Origin: Nonomuraea typhae
Lineage (GTDB): Bacteria; Actinomycetota; Actinomycetes; Streptosporangiales; Streptosporangiaceae
Length of the DNA stretch: 64,000 nucleotides
Direction: 5' to 3'
Assembly (NCBI RefSeq): GCF_009760925.1
Contig: NZ_VRLV01000009.1
Span: 62,001-126,000 of the forward strand
A program made the translations under genes and the position numbers. A model generated the notes under the pieces. That model was not told the origin of the DNA. It made no database searches and was given only the letters and a program-made list of their open reading frames with translations. This document shows positions 26,494 through 35,450 of this stretch, piece by piece (position 1 is the stretch's first letter; each line of letters begins with the position of its first letter).

Positions 26494-27091
26494 ACTCCCG
26501 TGCGATGCGGATGGCGTCGATGCTGCTGCGCGCGCTCAGCTTCGAGCGCGTGCGGCTGAGGTAGTTGCGTACGGTGCCCTCGGCCAGGAAGAGCGAACCC
26601 GCGATCTCCGAGACCGACGAGCCGTCGGCCGCGGCGCTGAGTACGTCCAGCTCCCGTGAGGTCAGCGGCGCCCTGGGCGTGGTCATGGCGGCGATGGCCA
26701 GCGAGGAGTCCACCACGCTCCCGCCCGCCGCGACCTTCCTGATGGCGTCGGCCAGTTGCGCGGGTGGCGCGTCCTTGGCCAGGAAGCCCCGTACTCGTGC
26801 GTCCAGGGCTCGTTTCAACATGGCGGGTGTGCCGACCGCGGTGAGGATCAGCACTCCGCAGCCGGGCAGTTCCTCGTGGAGCTCGTGTGCGGCCTCCAGC
26901 CCGTCGGAGCCCGGCATCACCAGATCGATGACGGCCACGTCGGGGTTTGTGGCCCGGGCGGCCTCGAGGATCAGGTCACCTCTGTCCACTTCCGCGACGA
27001 CCTTGATGTCCTCCTCGTAGGCGAGGAGGGCCACGATCGCCCCGCGGACGAGTTCCATATCCTCGGCGAGCAATGTTCGGATCACCGGCAT
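26480..27091 (-). CDS. NarL/FixJ-family response regulator (RamR-like position)
   Basis: 203 aa. Receiver with acidic LLAEDME, phosphoacceptor in VAVIDLVMPGSDG and Lys in FLAKDAP; LuxR-type HTH at the end (APLTSRELDVLSA ... LAEGTVRNYLSRTRSKL). It is convergent to the lanthipeptide operon, as an RamR-like regulator would be, and has no kinase next to it; the kinase at 16946-18061 on the other flank is the best partner. Its last three codons and stop are part of the repeat at 26378-26493. Confidence 0.9.
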   Translation of the reverse strand: MPVIRTLLAEDMELVRGAIVALLAYEEDIKVVAEVDRGDLILEAARATNPDVAVIDLVMPGSDGLEAAHELHEELPGCGVLILTAVGTPAMLKRALDARVRGFLAKDAPPAQLADAIRKVAAGGSVVDSSLAIAAMTTPRAPLTSRELDVLSAAADGSSVSEIAGSLFLAEGTVRNYLSRTRSKLSARSSIDAIRIARESGWI

Positions 27092-27430
27092 CCTCTCGCA
27101 ACGCTGCGTGATGTACGACTACATCCTGACTAATGGGTCAGTCGATGAAAAGCCAGAACGATGCGGCGGTATAGCGAAAGTATTAGGGAATTGTTCTATA
27201 TGCCACCTCCAGGACGCTTTTAAGTGCCTTTATCGACGGTGTCAGAATTCGCCCGAACCGGCTACGGTCCTTACCTATTTCTGGGCTCCTTCATCGACAT
27301 GCCTCCCACTACCCCGCCGCGTCGCCTTGCATCGCGCATCGGACTTTGTTCGATGATCGACGGAAGTCGGCCAAGTTTGTTGGACGGACCCCCTTGCTTC
27401 TGACGGGATAGTGCTCCTATCGTCGGCGGC
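27092..27430. other. Long AT-richer divergent promoter region
   Basis: 339 bp between the response regulator and the ROK gene, clearly less GC-rich than the surroundings and without a convincing gene (an 82-codon plus-strand frame has atypical codon use and no ribosome binding site). Two TTTGTT half-sites (27345-27350 and 27376-27381, 31 bp apart, about three helical turns) precede the ROK gene. A TATCGT element 7 nt before ATG 27431 suggests a leaderless ROK transcript. Confidence 0.5.
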
Positions 27431-28588
27431 ATGAGCTCACCCCCCGGCTCTCCCGGCGACGTGCTGACCCTCATCAGCGCCGGCTCCGCCACCACCCGCT
27501 CGGACCTGGCCAGGCTCACTGGCCTGGCCCGGTCGACGATCTCCCAGCGGGTCGACGCCCTCATCGAGCGCGGCCTGGTGGAGGAGACCGACAGCGGCGA
27601 GTCCACCGGCGGCCGTCCGCCCCGGCAGCTCCGCCTGCACACCGACGACCACACGGTCGCCGGGGTGGACCTCGGCGCCACCCACTGCCGGATCGCGCTC
27701 ATGGACCTCACCGGCCGCGTCCTGGCCGAGTGCGAGGACCCGCTGCACATCGCCGAAGGCCCCGAGACCGTGCTGGCGCACGTCGACACGCTGCTCGACC
27801 GGCTGCTCGGCGAGGCGGGGCGGCCGCGGACCGCGCTGAAGTCGCTCGGCGTCGGCGTGCCGGGACCGGTCGAATTCGCCACCGGGCGGCCCAACAACCC
27901 GCCGATCATGCCGGGCTGGAACGACTACCCGATCCCCGACTACTTCGCCGGCGCGACCGTCCTGGTGGACAACGACGTCAACGTCATGGCCCTGGGCGAG
28001 CACCGCAACGCCTTCGCCGGCACCGGCCACCTGCTGTTCGTGAAGGTCGGCACCGGCATCGGCTGCGGCATCGTCGCCCAGGGCGCGCTGCACCGCGGGG
28101 CCAGCGGCTCCGCCGGCGACATCGGGCACATCCGGGTCAGCGGCCACGAGGAGGCGGGCTGCCGGTGCGGCAACAGCGCCTGCCTGGAGGCGGTGGCCGG
28201 CGGCGCGGCGATCGCCCGCAGGCTCACCGAGCTGGGCTTCGCCGCCGAGTCCGGCGCGGACGTGGTGCGCCTGGTGCAGAGCGGCAACACCCAGGCGCTG
28301 CGCCTGGTCAGAGAGGCCGGCCGGCTCATCGGCGAGGTGCTGGCCGGCCTGGTCAACTTCTTCAACCCCGAGGTCATCGTCGTCGGCGGCGCCCTGTCAC
28401 GCGTGCACGAGCACCTGCTGGCCGGGATCCGCGAGACCGTCTACCGCCGGTCGCTGCCGCTGGCCACCCACCACCTGACGATCGTGCCGAGCCGTACGGG
28501 AGTGAACGCCGCCGCGCTGGGCGCGGGCATCCTCGCGATCGAGCACTACCTCTCGCCAGAGAACATCAACCGGATCATCAACGCCTGA
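27431..28588 (+). CDS. ROK-family transcriptional regulator
   Basis: 385 aa. N-terminal winged helix (TTRSDLARLTGLARSTISQRVDALIERGLV) followed by a sugar-kinase-fold ROK domain with ATP/sugar motif VDLGATHCRIALMDL and the Zn-binding GCRCGNSACLEAVAGG. It heads an operon with a complete sugar ABC importer and two catabolic genes, so it should repress them in the absence of the sugar. The TTTGTT half-sites upstream are its likely operator. The exact sugar is not evident. Confidence 0.92.
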   Translation: MSSPPGSPGDVLTLISAGSATTRSDLARLTGLARSTISQRVDALIERGLVEETDSGESTGGRPPRQLRLHTDDHTVAGVDLGATHCRIALMDLTGRVLAECEDPLHIAEGPETVLAHVDTLLDRLLGEAGRPRTALKSLGVGVPGPVEFATGRPNNPPIMPGWNDYPIPDYFAGATVLVDNDVNVMALGEHRNAFAGTGHLLFVKVGTGIGCGIVAQGALHRGASGSAGDIGHIRVSGHEEAGCRCGNSACLEAVAGGAAIARRLTELGFAAESGADVVRLVQSGNTQALRLVREAGRLIGEVLAGLVNFFNPEVIVVGGALSRVHEHLLAGIRETVYRRSLPLATHHLTIVPSRTGVNAAALGAGILAIEHYLSPENINRIINA

Positions 28589-28596
28589 GAGGACCC

Positions 28597-30075
28597 ATGC
28601 TGGTCATCAGGGGAGTCGTCAAGCAGTTCCCGGGCGTGCGCGCGCTGGACGGCGTCGATCTCGACGTGCGGGCCGGCGAGGTTCACTGCCTGCTCGGCCA
28701 GAACGGCGCCGGGAAGTCCACGCTGATCAAAGTGCTGGCCGGGGTGCACCAGCCGGACGCGGGCACGATCGAGTTCAACGGCGCGAAGGTACGGCCCGGC
28801 AGCCCCATCGACGCGATCAGGCTCGGCATCGCCACCATCTACCAGGAGCTCGACCTGGTGGACGGGCTGAGCGTGGCCGACAACATCCTGCTGGGCCATG
28901 AGAAGTCCCGTGCGGGCTTCGTCAACCGGTCCGCCACCCACCGGGCCGCAGCCGGGATCCTCGCCCGGCTCGGCCACCCGGAGATCCGCCCCTCGACCGA
29001 GGTCGGCCGGCTCTCCCCGGCCGCCAAGCAGGTCGTCTCCATGGCCAGGGCGCTCTCCCACGACGCCCGCCTGATCATCATGGACGAACCCTCCGCCGCC
29101 CTCGCCCACGACGAGGTCGCCAACCTCTTCCGCATCATCCGCGAGCTGAGCGCCCAGGGCGTCGCCGTCGTCTACATCTCCCACCGCCTGGAGGAGATCC
29201 GCGAGATCGGCGACCGGGTGACGGTCCTGAAGGACGGCCGCACGGTCGCCGTCGGCCTGCCGGCCAGTGAGACGCCCACCTCCCAGATCGTCTCCCTCAT
29301 GACCGGCCGCACCGTCGAGTACGTCTTCCCGCCCCGCGCCTCGGGCCGGGGCCCCGCGGTGCTGCGCGTCGAGGATCTGAGCGCCCCGGGCGCCTTCTCC
29401 GGGGTCTCCTTCTCCGTGCACGCCGGCGAGATCGTGGGGCTGGCCGGCCTGGTCGGCTCCGGCCGCTCGGAGATCCTCGAAGCGGTGTACGGCGCGCGTC
29501 CCGCCTCCGGCAGGGTTCTGCTCGGCGGCAGACCGGTCAGGGGCACCGTGGACGCGGTCAGGCAGGGCATGGGCCTGGCCCCCGAGGAACGCAAGGCCCA
29601 GGCGCTCCTGCTCGACCAGAGCGTCACCGCCAACATCACGCTCGGCACGCTGCCCGGCTTCGCCCGCTTCGGCTGGCTGCGCCGCGCCCGGGAGCGGGAG
29701 GCCGCCGCGCGCCTGGTGGACGCCCTCGGCATCCGCCCGCCCGACCCGGAGCGCCCGGTCAAGACGTTGTCCGGCGGCAACCAGCAGAAGGCCGTGCTGG
29801 CCCGCTGGCTGCTGGACGACCGCAAGCTGCTCCTGCTCGACGAGCCCACCCGGGGCGTGGACGTGGGCGCGCGGGCCGAGCTCTACGCGGTCATCCGCAG
29901 GCTGGCCGACCAGGGGATCGGGGTGCTGCTGGTCTCCAGCGAGGTGCCCGAGGTGCTGGGGCTGGCCGACCGGGTGCTGGTGCTGCGCGAGGGCCGGGTC
30001 ATCCACGAGGGCCCGGCCGACGGGCTCGACGAGCACCGGGTGCTGGACATGATCATGGAAGGGAGTGCGGCGTGA
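28597..30075 (+). CDS. Sugar ABC importer ATPase, two-domain (RbsA/XylG-type)
   Basis: 492 aa with two tandem nucleotide-binding domains. The first has Walker A GQNGAGKST and Walker B LIIMDEP. The second has a degenerate P-loop (GLVGSGRSE), signature LSGGNQQK and Walker B LLLLDEPTRGVDVGA, the usual arrangement in CUT2 importers. The first-domain signature reads LSPAAKQ in place of LSGGxxQ, as in several family members. ATG 28597 follows GAGAGGA; the gene overlaps the permease by GTGA. Confidence 0.92.
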   Translation: MLVIRGVVKQFPGVRALDGVDLDVRAGEVHCLLGQNGAGKSTLIKVLAGVHQPDAGTIEFNGAKVRPGSPIDAIRLGIATIYQELDLVDGLSVADNILLGHEKSRAGFVNRSATHRAAAGILARLGHPEIRPSTEVGRLSPAAKQVVSMARALSHDARLIIMDEPSAALAHDEVANLFRIIRELSAQGVAVVYISHRLEEIREIGDRVTVLKDGRTVAVGLPASETPTSQIVSLMTGRTVEYVFPPRASGRGPAVLRVEDLSAPGAFSGVSFSVHAGEIVGLAGLVGSGRSEILEAVYGARPASGRVLLGGRPVRGTVDAVRQGMGLAPEERKAQALLLDQSVTANITLGTLPGFARFGWLRRAREREAAARLVDALGIRPPDPERPVKTLSGGNQQKAVLARWLLDDRKLLLLDEPTRGVDVGARAELYAVIRRLADQGIGVLLVSSEVPEVLGLADRVLVLREGRVIHEGPADGLDEHRVLDMIMEGSAA

Positions 30076-31061
30076 AGGTGGACACGCGCGGCGCCGCCGT
30101 ACGCGAGACGTGGCTGGGGCGGGCCGGGGCGACCCGGCACCTCGGGCTGGTCGCGGCGCTGGTGCTGCTGGCGATCGTCGGCCTGGTCACCAAGCCCGGC
30201 AACTTCGCCACTGCCTCGAACCTGGTCAGCATCCTGTCGCTGGCCGCCACGATCGGCGTCATCACGGTCGGCATGACGTTCGTCATCATCGGGGGCGGCA
30301 TCGACCTGTCGGTGGGCGCGATCATGGCGCTGGCCTCGGTGTGGGCGACCACGCTGGCCACGCAGTCGTACGGGCCGTTCGTCATGGCGGTCTGCGCGAT
30401 CCTGGTCGGCACCGGGGCCGGGCTGGTCAACGGGCTGCTGGTCTCCTATGGGCGGCTGGTGCCGTTCATCGCCACGCTGGCCATGCTCGTGGCCGCGCGC
30501 GGCCTGGCCCAGCGTATGTCCGACCGCAAGACCCAGCTCATCCAGAGCGGCAACCACGCCGTCGTGGAGCTGTCCACCACCCGGGTGCTCGGCATCCCGC
30601 TGCTGGTCTACATCTTCGCCCTGGTCGTGGTGCTGGGCTGGATCCTGCTCAACCGCACCACGTTCGGCCGCCGCACCTACGCGGTCGGCGGCAACCCCGA
30701 GGCGGCCAGGCTCGCCGGGATCAACGTGCGCCGGCACACGATGGCGTTGTACGCGCTGTCGGGCCTGTGCTGCGGCATCGCCGCGATCCTGATCATGGCC
30801 CGCACCACGACGGGTTCCTCCACCCACGGCGACCTGTACGAGCTGGACGCCATCGCCGCCGTGATCATCGGCGGCACGCTCCTCACCGGCGGCCGGGGCA
30901 CCCTCGTCGGATCCATCCTCGGCCTGCTCATCTTCACGCTCATCACCAACCTGTTCATCCTCAACGGCCTCAACACCAGCGACCAGCTGATCGCCAAGGG
31001 CCTGATCATCGTCGTCGCCGTCCTTCTCCAGCGGCGGAACCTCAAGGAGAGAGCACCATGA
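30072..31061 (+). CDS. Sugar ABC importer permease (RbsC-type)
   Basis: 329 aa, about ten membrane helices. Family segments: IIGGGIDLSVGAIMALASV, NRTTFGRRTYAVGGNPEAARLAGI (the cytoplasmic coupling helix) and IIGGTLLTGGRGTLVGSILG. Forms the CUT2 importer with the ATPase upstream and the binding protein downstream; all three genes overlap by 4 bp. Confidence 0.93.
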   Translation: MKVDTRGAAVRETWLGRAGATRHLGLVAALVLLAIVGLVTKPGNFATASNLVSILSLAATIGVITVGMTFVIIGGGIDLSVGAIMALASVWATTLATQSYGPFVMAVCAILVGTGAGLVNGLLVSYGRLVPFIATLAMLVAARGLAQRMSDRKTQLIQSGNHAVVELSTTRVLGIPLLVYIFALVVVLGWILLNRTTFGRRTYAVGGNPEAARLAGINVRRHTMALYALSGLCCGIAAILIMARTTTGSSTHGDLYELDAIAAVIIGGTLLTGGRGTLVGSILGLLIFTLITNLFILNGLNTSDQLIAKGLIIVVAVLLQRRNLKERAP

Positions 31062-32110
31062 CAGAAAACGTCGCGCGCCGTGGCTTCCTGATCGGCGGGG
31101 TCGCCTTAGTGGCCGCCGGATGCACCTCGAACGTGCCCGCCGCGGCGCCCTCCAGCGCGGCTCCGGCGCCCGCCCCCGCCGCGAGCGGCAACGACGAGCC
31201 GGGTCAGAAGGTCGTCATCGGCTTCTCGGCCCCCGCCGCCGACCACGGCTGGATCGCGGCCATCGCCAAGAACGCCGAGGCCACCGCCAAGCAGTACGCC
31301 GACATCGAGTTCAAGCCGGTCGAGCCGACCAACGACATCAACGCCCAGATCTCCGCGGTCGAGTCGCTGATCGCGGCCAAGGTCGCCGCGCTGGTGATCC
31401 TGCCCAACGACGGCCAGCAGCTCAACCAGGTCGCCCTGCAGGCCACCAACGCCGGCATCCCGGTGGTCAATCTCGACCGCGTCTTCCCGGACAAGCTCGC
31501 CTACCGCACCTGGATCGGCGGCGACAACTACGGCATGGGCGTGGCCGCCGGCCACCACGTCGGCAAGAAGCTCAAAGACAAGGGCGTGACGAACCCGGTC
31601 ATCGTGGAGATCCAGGGCATTGGCATCGCCACCCTCCCGCTCACGCAGGACCGCAGCAAGGGCTTCGCCGACGCGCTCAAGACGTACGGCTTCAGCGTCA
31701 CCGCCAAGCAGGACGCCAAGTTCACCGTCGAGACCGGCAACCAGGTGGCGGCCAGCCTGCTGCAGGCCCACAAGAAGATCGACGCGCTGTGGAACCACGA
31801 CGACGACCAGGGCGTGGGCGTGCTGGCGGCGATCAAGGAGGCGGGGCGCACCGAGTTCTTCATGGTCGGCGGCGCCGGATCGCTCAACGCCATGAAGGAG
31901 ATCCAGTCGGGCGGCTCGGTGCTGGAGGCCACGGTCACCTACAGCCCGACGATGGCCTCCTCGGCGATCAAGCTCGCCCGCCTGATCGCCCAGGGAAAGG
32001 GCATGGGCGATCTCGTGGAGAACCAAGTGCCTCAGTCGATCACGCTGGCATCCGAGACCATCACCAAGGAGAACGTCGAGAAGTACCTGCCTCTCGGCTT
32101 CGAATCCTGA
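31058..32110 (+). CDS. Sugar-binding lipoprotein of the ABC importer
   Basis: 350 aa. The N-terminus ENVARRGFLIGGVALVAAGC has a twin-arginine-like RR and a lipobox AAGC, so it is probably a Tat-exported lipoprotein anchored outside the membrane. A short Ala/Pro linker precedes the periplasmic-binding-protein-I fold (VVIGFSAPAADHGWIAAIAK, LVILPNDGQQLNQVA, VVNLDRVFPD, ALWNHDDDQGVGVLAAI), as in ribose- and xylose-binding proteins. Confidence 0.92.
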   Translation: MTENVARRGFLIGGVALVAAGCTSNVPAAAPSSAAPAPAPAASGNDEPGQKVVIGFSAPAADHGWIAAIAKNAEATAKQYADIEFKPVEPTNDINAQISAVESLIAAKVAALVILPNDGQQLNQVALQATNAGIPVVNLDRVFPDKLAYRTWIGGDNYGMGVAAGHHVGKKLKDKGVTNPVIVEIQGIGIATLPLTQDRSKGFADALKTYGFSVTAKQDAKFTVETGNQVAASLLQAHKKIDALWNHDDDQGVGVLAAIKEAGRTEFFMVGGAGSLNAMKEIQSGGSVLEATVTYSPTMASSAIKLARLIAQGKGMGDLVENQVPQSITLASETITKENVEKYLPLGFES

Positions 32111-32121
32111 TCGGGGGTTGC

Positions 32122-33240
32122 ATGTCCGAAAGAACCGTCGGCGTCGGCATGATCGGCTATGCCTTCATGGGGCGCGTCCACTCCCAGGCGTGGCGGAACG
32201 TCTCGGCCTTCTTCGACCTGCCGCTCACCCCGTCGATGCGGGTGATCTGCGGCCGGTCGAAGGAGGCGACCGAGGCGGCGGCCGAGCGGATGGGCTGGGC
32301 GGAGGCGGTGACCGACTGGCGGGCGGTGATCGAGCGCGACGACGTCGGCATCGTCGACATCTGCACGCCCGGCGACTCCCACGCCGAGATCGCCGTCGCC
32401 GCGCTGGCCGCCGGCAAGCACGTCATCTGCGAGAAGCCGCTGGCCAACACCGTGGAGGAGGCTTCACGGATGGCGGCCGCCGCCGCGGAGTCGGCCGGCC
32501 GGAGCATGGTCGCCTTCAACTACCGGCGGGTGCCGGCGGTCGCCCTGGCCAGGCGGCTGGTGGCCGAGGGCAGGCTGGGCGAGATCAGGCACGTGCGGGC
32601 GCAGTACCTGCAGGACTGGGTCGTGGACCCGGACTTCCCGCTGGTGTGGCGGCTGCGCAAGGACAAGGCGGGCTCGGGCGCGCTCGGTGACATCGGGGCG
32701 CACATCATCGACACCGCCGAGTTCGTCACCGGCCGGCGCGTCGTCGGCGTGACGGGGCTGACCGAGACCTTCGTCAAGGAACGGCCGATCGAGGGCGCCG
32801 GCCGTACCGGCGAGATGGGGACGGTCACCGTCGACGACGCGGCGGTGTTCGTCGGCCGGATGTCGGGCGGGGCGCTGGCCACGTTCGAGGCCACGCGCTT
32901 CGCCACCGGGCGCAAGAACGCGCTGCGCATCGAGCTGAACGGCGCGCTGGGCAGCCTGTACTTCGACTTCGAGGCGATGAACGAGCTGTGGGTGAGCGAG
33001 GGCGGCGCCGGTTTCACCCGGATCCTGGTCACCGAGCCCGACCATCCCTACGCCGGCGCGTGGTGGCCGCCGGGGCACGGGCTCGGCTACGAGCACACGT
33101 TCACCCACGAGATCAAGGACTTCCTGGAGGCGATCGCCGCCGGAACCGACCCCTCGCCCTCGTTCGCCGACGGGCTGCGGGTCCAGCGGGTGCTGGAGGC
33201 GGTCGAGCAGAGCAACGGCACGTACAAGGAGATCCCATGA
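32122..33240 (+). CDS. Gfo/Idh/MocA-family oxidoreductase
   Basis: 372 aa. Rossmann start [19 protein letters not shown], the [11 protein letters not shown] motif that carries the catalytic Lys, and a C-terminal alpha/beta domain with [22 protein letters not shown](P)-dependent dehydrogenase of sugars or inositol derivatives. Located 11 bp behind the binding protein and coupled by ATGA to an isomerase; together these would oxidise and isomerise the imported sugar. Confidence 0.92.
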   Translation: MSERTVGVGMIGYAFMGRVHSQAWRNVSAFFDLPLTPSMRVICGRSKEATEAAAERMGWAEAVTDWRAVIERDDVGIVDICTPGDSHAEIAVAALAAGKHVICEKPLANTVEEASRMAAAAAESAGRSMVAFNYRRVPAVALARRLVAEGRLGEIRHVRAQYLQDWVVDPDFPLVWRLRKDKAGSGALGDIGAHIIDTAEFVTGRRVVGVTGLTETFVKERPIEGAGRTGEMGTVTVDDAAVFVGRMSGGALATFEATRFATGRKNALRIELNGALGSLYFDFEAMNELWVSEGGAGFTRILVTEPDHPYAGAWWPPGHGLGYEHTFTHEIKDFLEAIAAGTDPSPSFADGLRVQRVLEAVEQSNGTYKEIP

Positions 33241-34247
33241 CCAGACCGGTCACGCTCTTCACCGGACAGTGGGCCGACCTGCCCTTCGACGAGGTGTGCA
33301 GGCTGGCGGCCGAATGGGGGTACGACGGGCTGGAGATCGCCTGCTCGGGTGACCACTTCGACGTGGCGGCCGCGATCGAGGATCCCGGTTACGTCACCCG
33401 CAAGCTCGACCAGCTCGACAAGTACGGCCTCAAGGTGTGGACCATCTCCAACCATCTCGTCGGTCAGGCCATTTGCGACCACCCGATCGACGAGCGGCAC
33501 AAGGCCATCCTGCCGGCCCGCATCTGGGGCGCCGGCGACCCCGAGTCCGTACGGCGGGCCGCCGCGGAGGACATGAAGAACACGGCCAGGGCCGCCGCCG
33601 CGCTCGGCGTGAACACGGTCGTCGGCTTCACCGGCTCGTCGATCTGGCACACGGTGGCGATGTTCCCGCCGGTGCCCGCCTCGATGGTGGAGGCCGGCTA
33701 CCGGGACTTCGCCGACCGCTGGCATCCGATCCTGGACGTCTTCGACGAGGTCGGCGTCCGCTTCGCGCACGAGGTGCACCCCTCGGAGATCGCCTACGAC
33801 TACGTGACCACCCAGCGCACGCTGGAGGCGATCGGCCACCGCCCGGCCTTCGGCCTCAACTGGGATCCGTCGCACATGGTCTGGCAGGACATCGACCCCG
33901 TGACCTTCATCCTGGACTTCGCCGACCGCATCTACCACGTGGACTGCAAGGACACCCGGGTGCGGGTGGGCGACGGCCGCCGGGGCCGCCTCTCCTCGCA
34001 CCTGCCCTGGGCCGACCTGCGCCGTGGCTGGGACTTCGTCTCGACCGGGCGGGGCGACGTGCCGTGGGAGGACTGCTTCCGGGCCCTGAACGCCATCGGT
34101 TACGCCGGCCCGATCTCCATCGAGTGGGAGGACGCCGGCATGGACCGCCTGGACGGCGCCCGCGAGGCGCTGGCGTTCATCCGGACGGTCAACTCCATCA
34201 CCCCGCCGGCGACCGCCTTCGACGCGGCCTTCTCGACCTCAGGCTGA
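33237..34247 (+). CDS. Sugar phosphate isomerase/epimerase (xylose-isomerase-like TIM barrel)
   Basis: 336 aa AP-endonuclease-2-fold protein. Metal ligands are suggested by [32 protein letters not shown] and SIEWEDAGM. The same fold and neighbours (Gfo/Idh/MocA enzyme, CUT2 importer) recur in inositol and rare-sugar catabolic operons. Its last 9 bp overlap the convergent TetR gene, so the two transcripts are antisense at their 3' ends. Confidence 0.9.
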   Translation: MTRPVTLFTGQWADLPFDEVCRLAAEWGYDGLEIACSGDHFDVAAAIEDPGYVTRKLDQLDKYGLKVWTISNHLVGQAICDHPIDERHKAILPARIWGAGDPESVRRAAAEDMKNTARAAAALGVNTVVGFTGSSIWHTVAMFPPVPASMVEAGYRDFADRWHPILDVFDEVGVRFAHEVHPSEIAYDYVTTQRTLEAIGHRPAFGLNWDPSHMVWQDIDPVTFILDFADRIYHVDCKDTRVRVGDGRRGRLSSHLPWADLRRGWDFVSTGRGDVPWEDCFRALNAIGYAGPISIEWEDAGMDRLDGAREALAFIRTVNSITPPATAFDAAFSTSG

Positions 34248-34784
34248 CAACACCCTGGTGACGCTCTCCCGGATGGAGGCGCGGACCGCGGCCGGGTCGT
34301 CGAGGTCGAAGCCCACGGCCACGCCGTCGCGCACGATCATGAGGATGTCCGCGGTCCGCTCCGGCGTCGCGTGCTCGGCCTCCTTGAGCAGGCCGAGCAT
34401 GAGGTCGCCGAACCAGCGCCGGTAGGCGGCGACGGCCCGGCGCACCGGGTGGGCGCGGTCGGGGAACTCGGCCGCGGCGTTGATGAACGGGCAGCCCCGG
34501 TAGGCGGGGTTGCTGCCGGCCTCGCCCAGGCGCTCGAAGATCATGAGCAGTTTGTCGCGCGGCGGCGCGGCGGGGAGCCTGTCGGCCAGTTCGCGCTGCA
34601 TCCTGGCCTGGTCGTCGACGTAGGCGGTGACCAGGTCGTCCTTGGCGGGGAAGTGGTGGTAGAAGGTGGCCTTCGCCACGCCGGCCTCGGCGATGATGCG
34701 GTCGATGCCCACGGCCCTGATGCCCTCGGCGTAGAAGAGCCGGGTGGCGGTCTCCAGGATGCGGGTGCGGGCGGGGCTGCTCAT
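34239..34784 (-). CDS. TetR-family regulator, divergent from ohr
   Basis: 181 aa. HTH at residues ~8-55 ([39 protein letters not shown]). The ligand domain carries [15 protein letters not shown], a cysteine-containing stretch common in this subfamily. With an organic-hydroperoxide-resistance gene divergently transcribed and two matching operators between them, the Cys is a candidate redox sensor. Ohr is usually controlled by the MarR-type OhrR, so a TetR partner is unusual. Start ATG 34784. Confidence 0.9.
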   Translation of the reverse strand: MSSPARTRILETATRLFYAEGIRAVGIDRIIAEAGVAKATFYHHFPAKDDLVTAYVDDQARMQRELADRLPAAPPRDKLLMIFERLGEAGSNPAYRGCPFINAAAEFPDRAHPVRRAVAAYRRWFGDLMLGLLKEAEHATPERTADILMIVRDGVAVGFDLDDPAAVRASIRESVTRVLSA

Positions 34785-34799
34785 GTCCTTGACACTACC

Positions 34800-34848
34800 A
34801 GACAGGTCTGTCTACTATCGAGCCTGAGATAGACAGACCTGTCTGTCT
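34800..34848. promoter_or_regulatory. Two TetR-type operators in the tetR-ohr gap
   Basis: AGACAG-GT-CTGTCT (34800-34813) and AGACAGAC-CT-GTCTGTCT (34831-34848). The minus-strand reading of the first and the plus-strand reading of the second share AGACAGACCTGTCTG. One operator lies next to each divergent start (34784 and 34873), so a single regulator could control both directions. Confidence 0.75.
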
Positions 34849-34872
34849 CCATTTCTGTCGAGGGAGTCCACG

Positions 34873-35289
34873 ATGAGCAAGGCCCTGTACACCGCGGTCG
34901 GCACCGCTTCCGGCCGCGACGGCCGCGGCATCACCGCCGACGGCAAGCTGGACGTCAAGCTCTCCCCTCCGCAGGAGCTCGGCGGCCAGGGCGCCGGCAC
35001 CAACCCCGAGCAGCTCTTCGCCGTCGGGTACGCCGCCTGCTTCGCCAGCGCCATGCAGCTCGTCGGCAAGCGCCAGAAGCTCGACGTCACGGATGTCGCG
35101 GTGACCGCCGAGGTGGGCCTGCTCGCCAACGGGCAGGGCGGCTTCGGCCTCGAGGTCACGCTGCGGGTGGAACTGCCCGACGAGATCACCCCCGAGCAGG
35201 GTCAGGCGCTGCTGGAGGCCACGCACCAGGTCTGCCCCTACTCCAACGCCACCCGCGGCAACATCCCGGTCAACCTCGTGGTGGAGTAG
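34873..35289 (+). CDS. ohr: Organic hydroperoxide resistance protein (Ohr/OsmC)
   Basis: 138 aa. Peroxidatic Cys in GYAACFASAMQL and resolving Cys in HQVCPYSNATRGNIPV, with the Ohr signature NPEQLFAVGYAACF. Lipoyl-dependent thiol peroxidase for organic and fatty-acid hydroperoxides. RBS GAGGGAG precedes ATG 34873. Two palindromic operators upstream suggest control by the divergent TetR-type gene. Followed by a perfect terminator. Confidence 0.95.
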   Translation: MSKALYTAVGTASGRDGRGITADGKLDVKLSPPQELGGQGAGTNPEQLFAVGYAACFASAMQLVGKRQKLDVTDVAVTAEVGLLANGQGGFGLEVTLRVELPDEITPEQGQALLEATHQVCPYSNATRGNIPVNLVVE

Positions 35290-35411
35290 TCGTTTCGGGC
35301 GGCACACGCCAAGTGCCCGGCCGGTCGCGGGCTTGTCGGTGAGCATCGTCCCGCGCACGATGTTCCGGTGGATCGCCTCGGGCCGGTGGGATGGACGTCT
35401 ATCCGGGCGTG

Positions 35412-35440
35412 AAAAGGGGCCGGGAGGCCCGGCCCCTTTT
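35412..35440. terminator. Bidirectional terminator with A/T tails
   Basis: AAAAGGGGCCGGG (35412-35424), 3-nt loop AGG and the complementary arm (35428-35440) ending in a T-run. It serves both ohr and the convergent alcohol dehydrogenase. The 120 bp between the ohr stop and this hairpin hold nothing recognisable. Confidence 0.9.
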
Positions 35441-35450
35441 TCGGGATTTA

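Noticed and set aside
27108-27356. 82-codon plus-strand ORF between the response regulator and ROK gene
   Set aside because: Atypical codon use, no recognisable domain, no ribosome binding site; better read as promoter region.
35290-35410. Possible gene remnant on the minus strand (GTMLTDKPATGRALGV)
   Set aside because: Only a few protein-like residues, runs into antisense of ohr; no family recognised.
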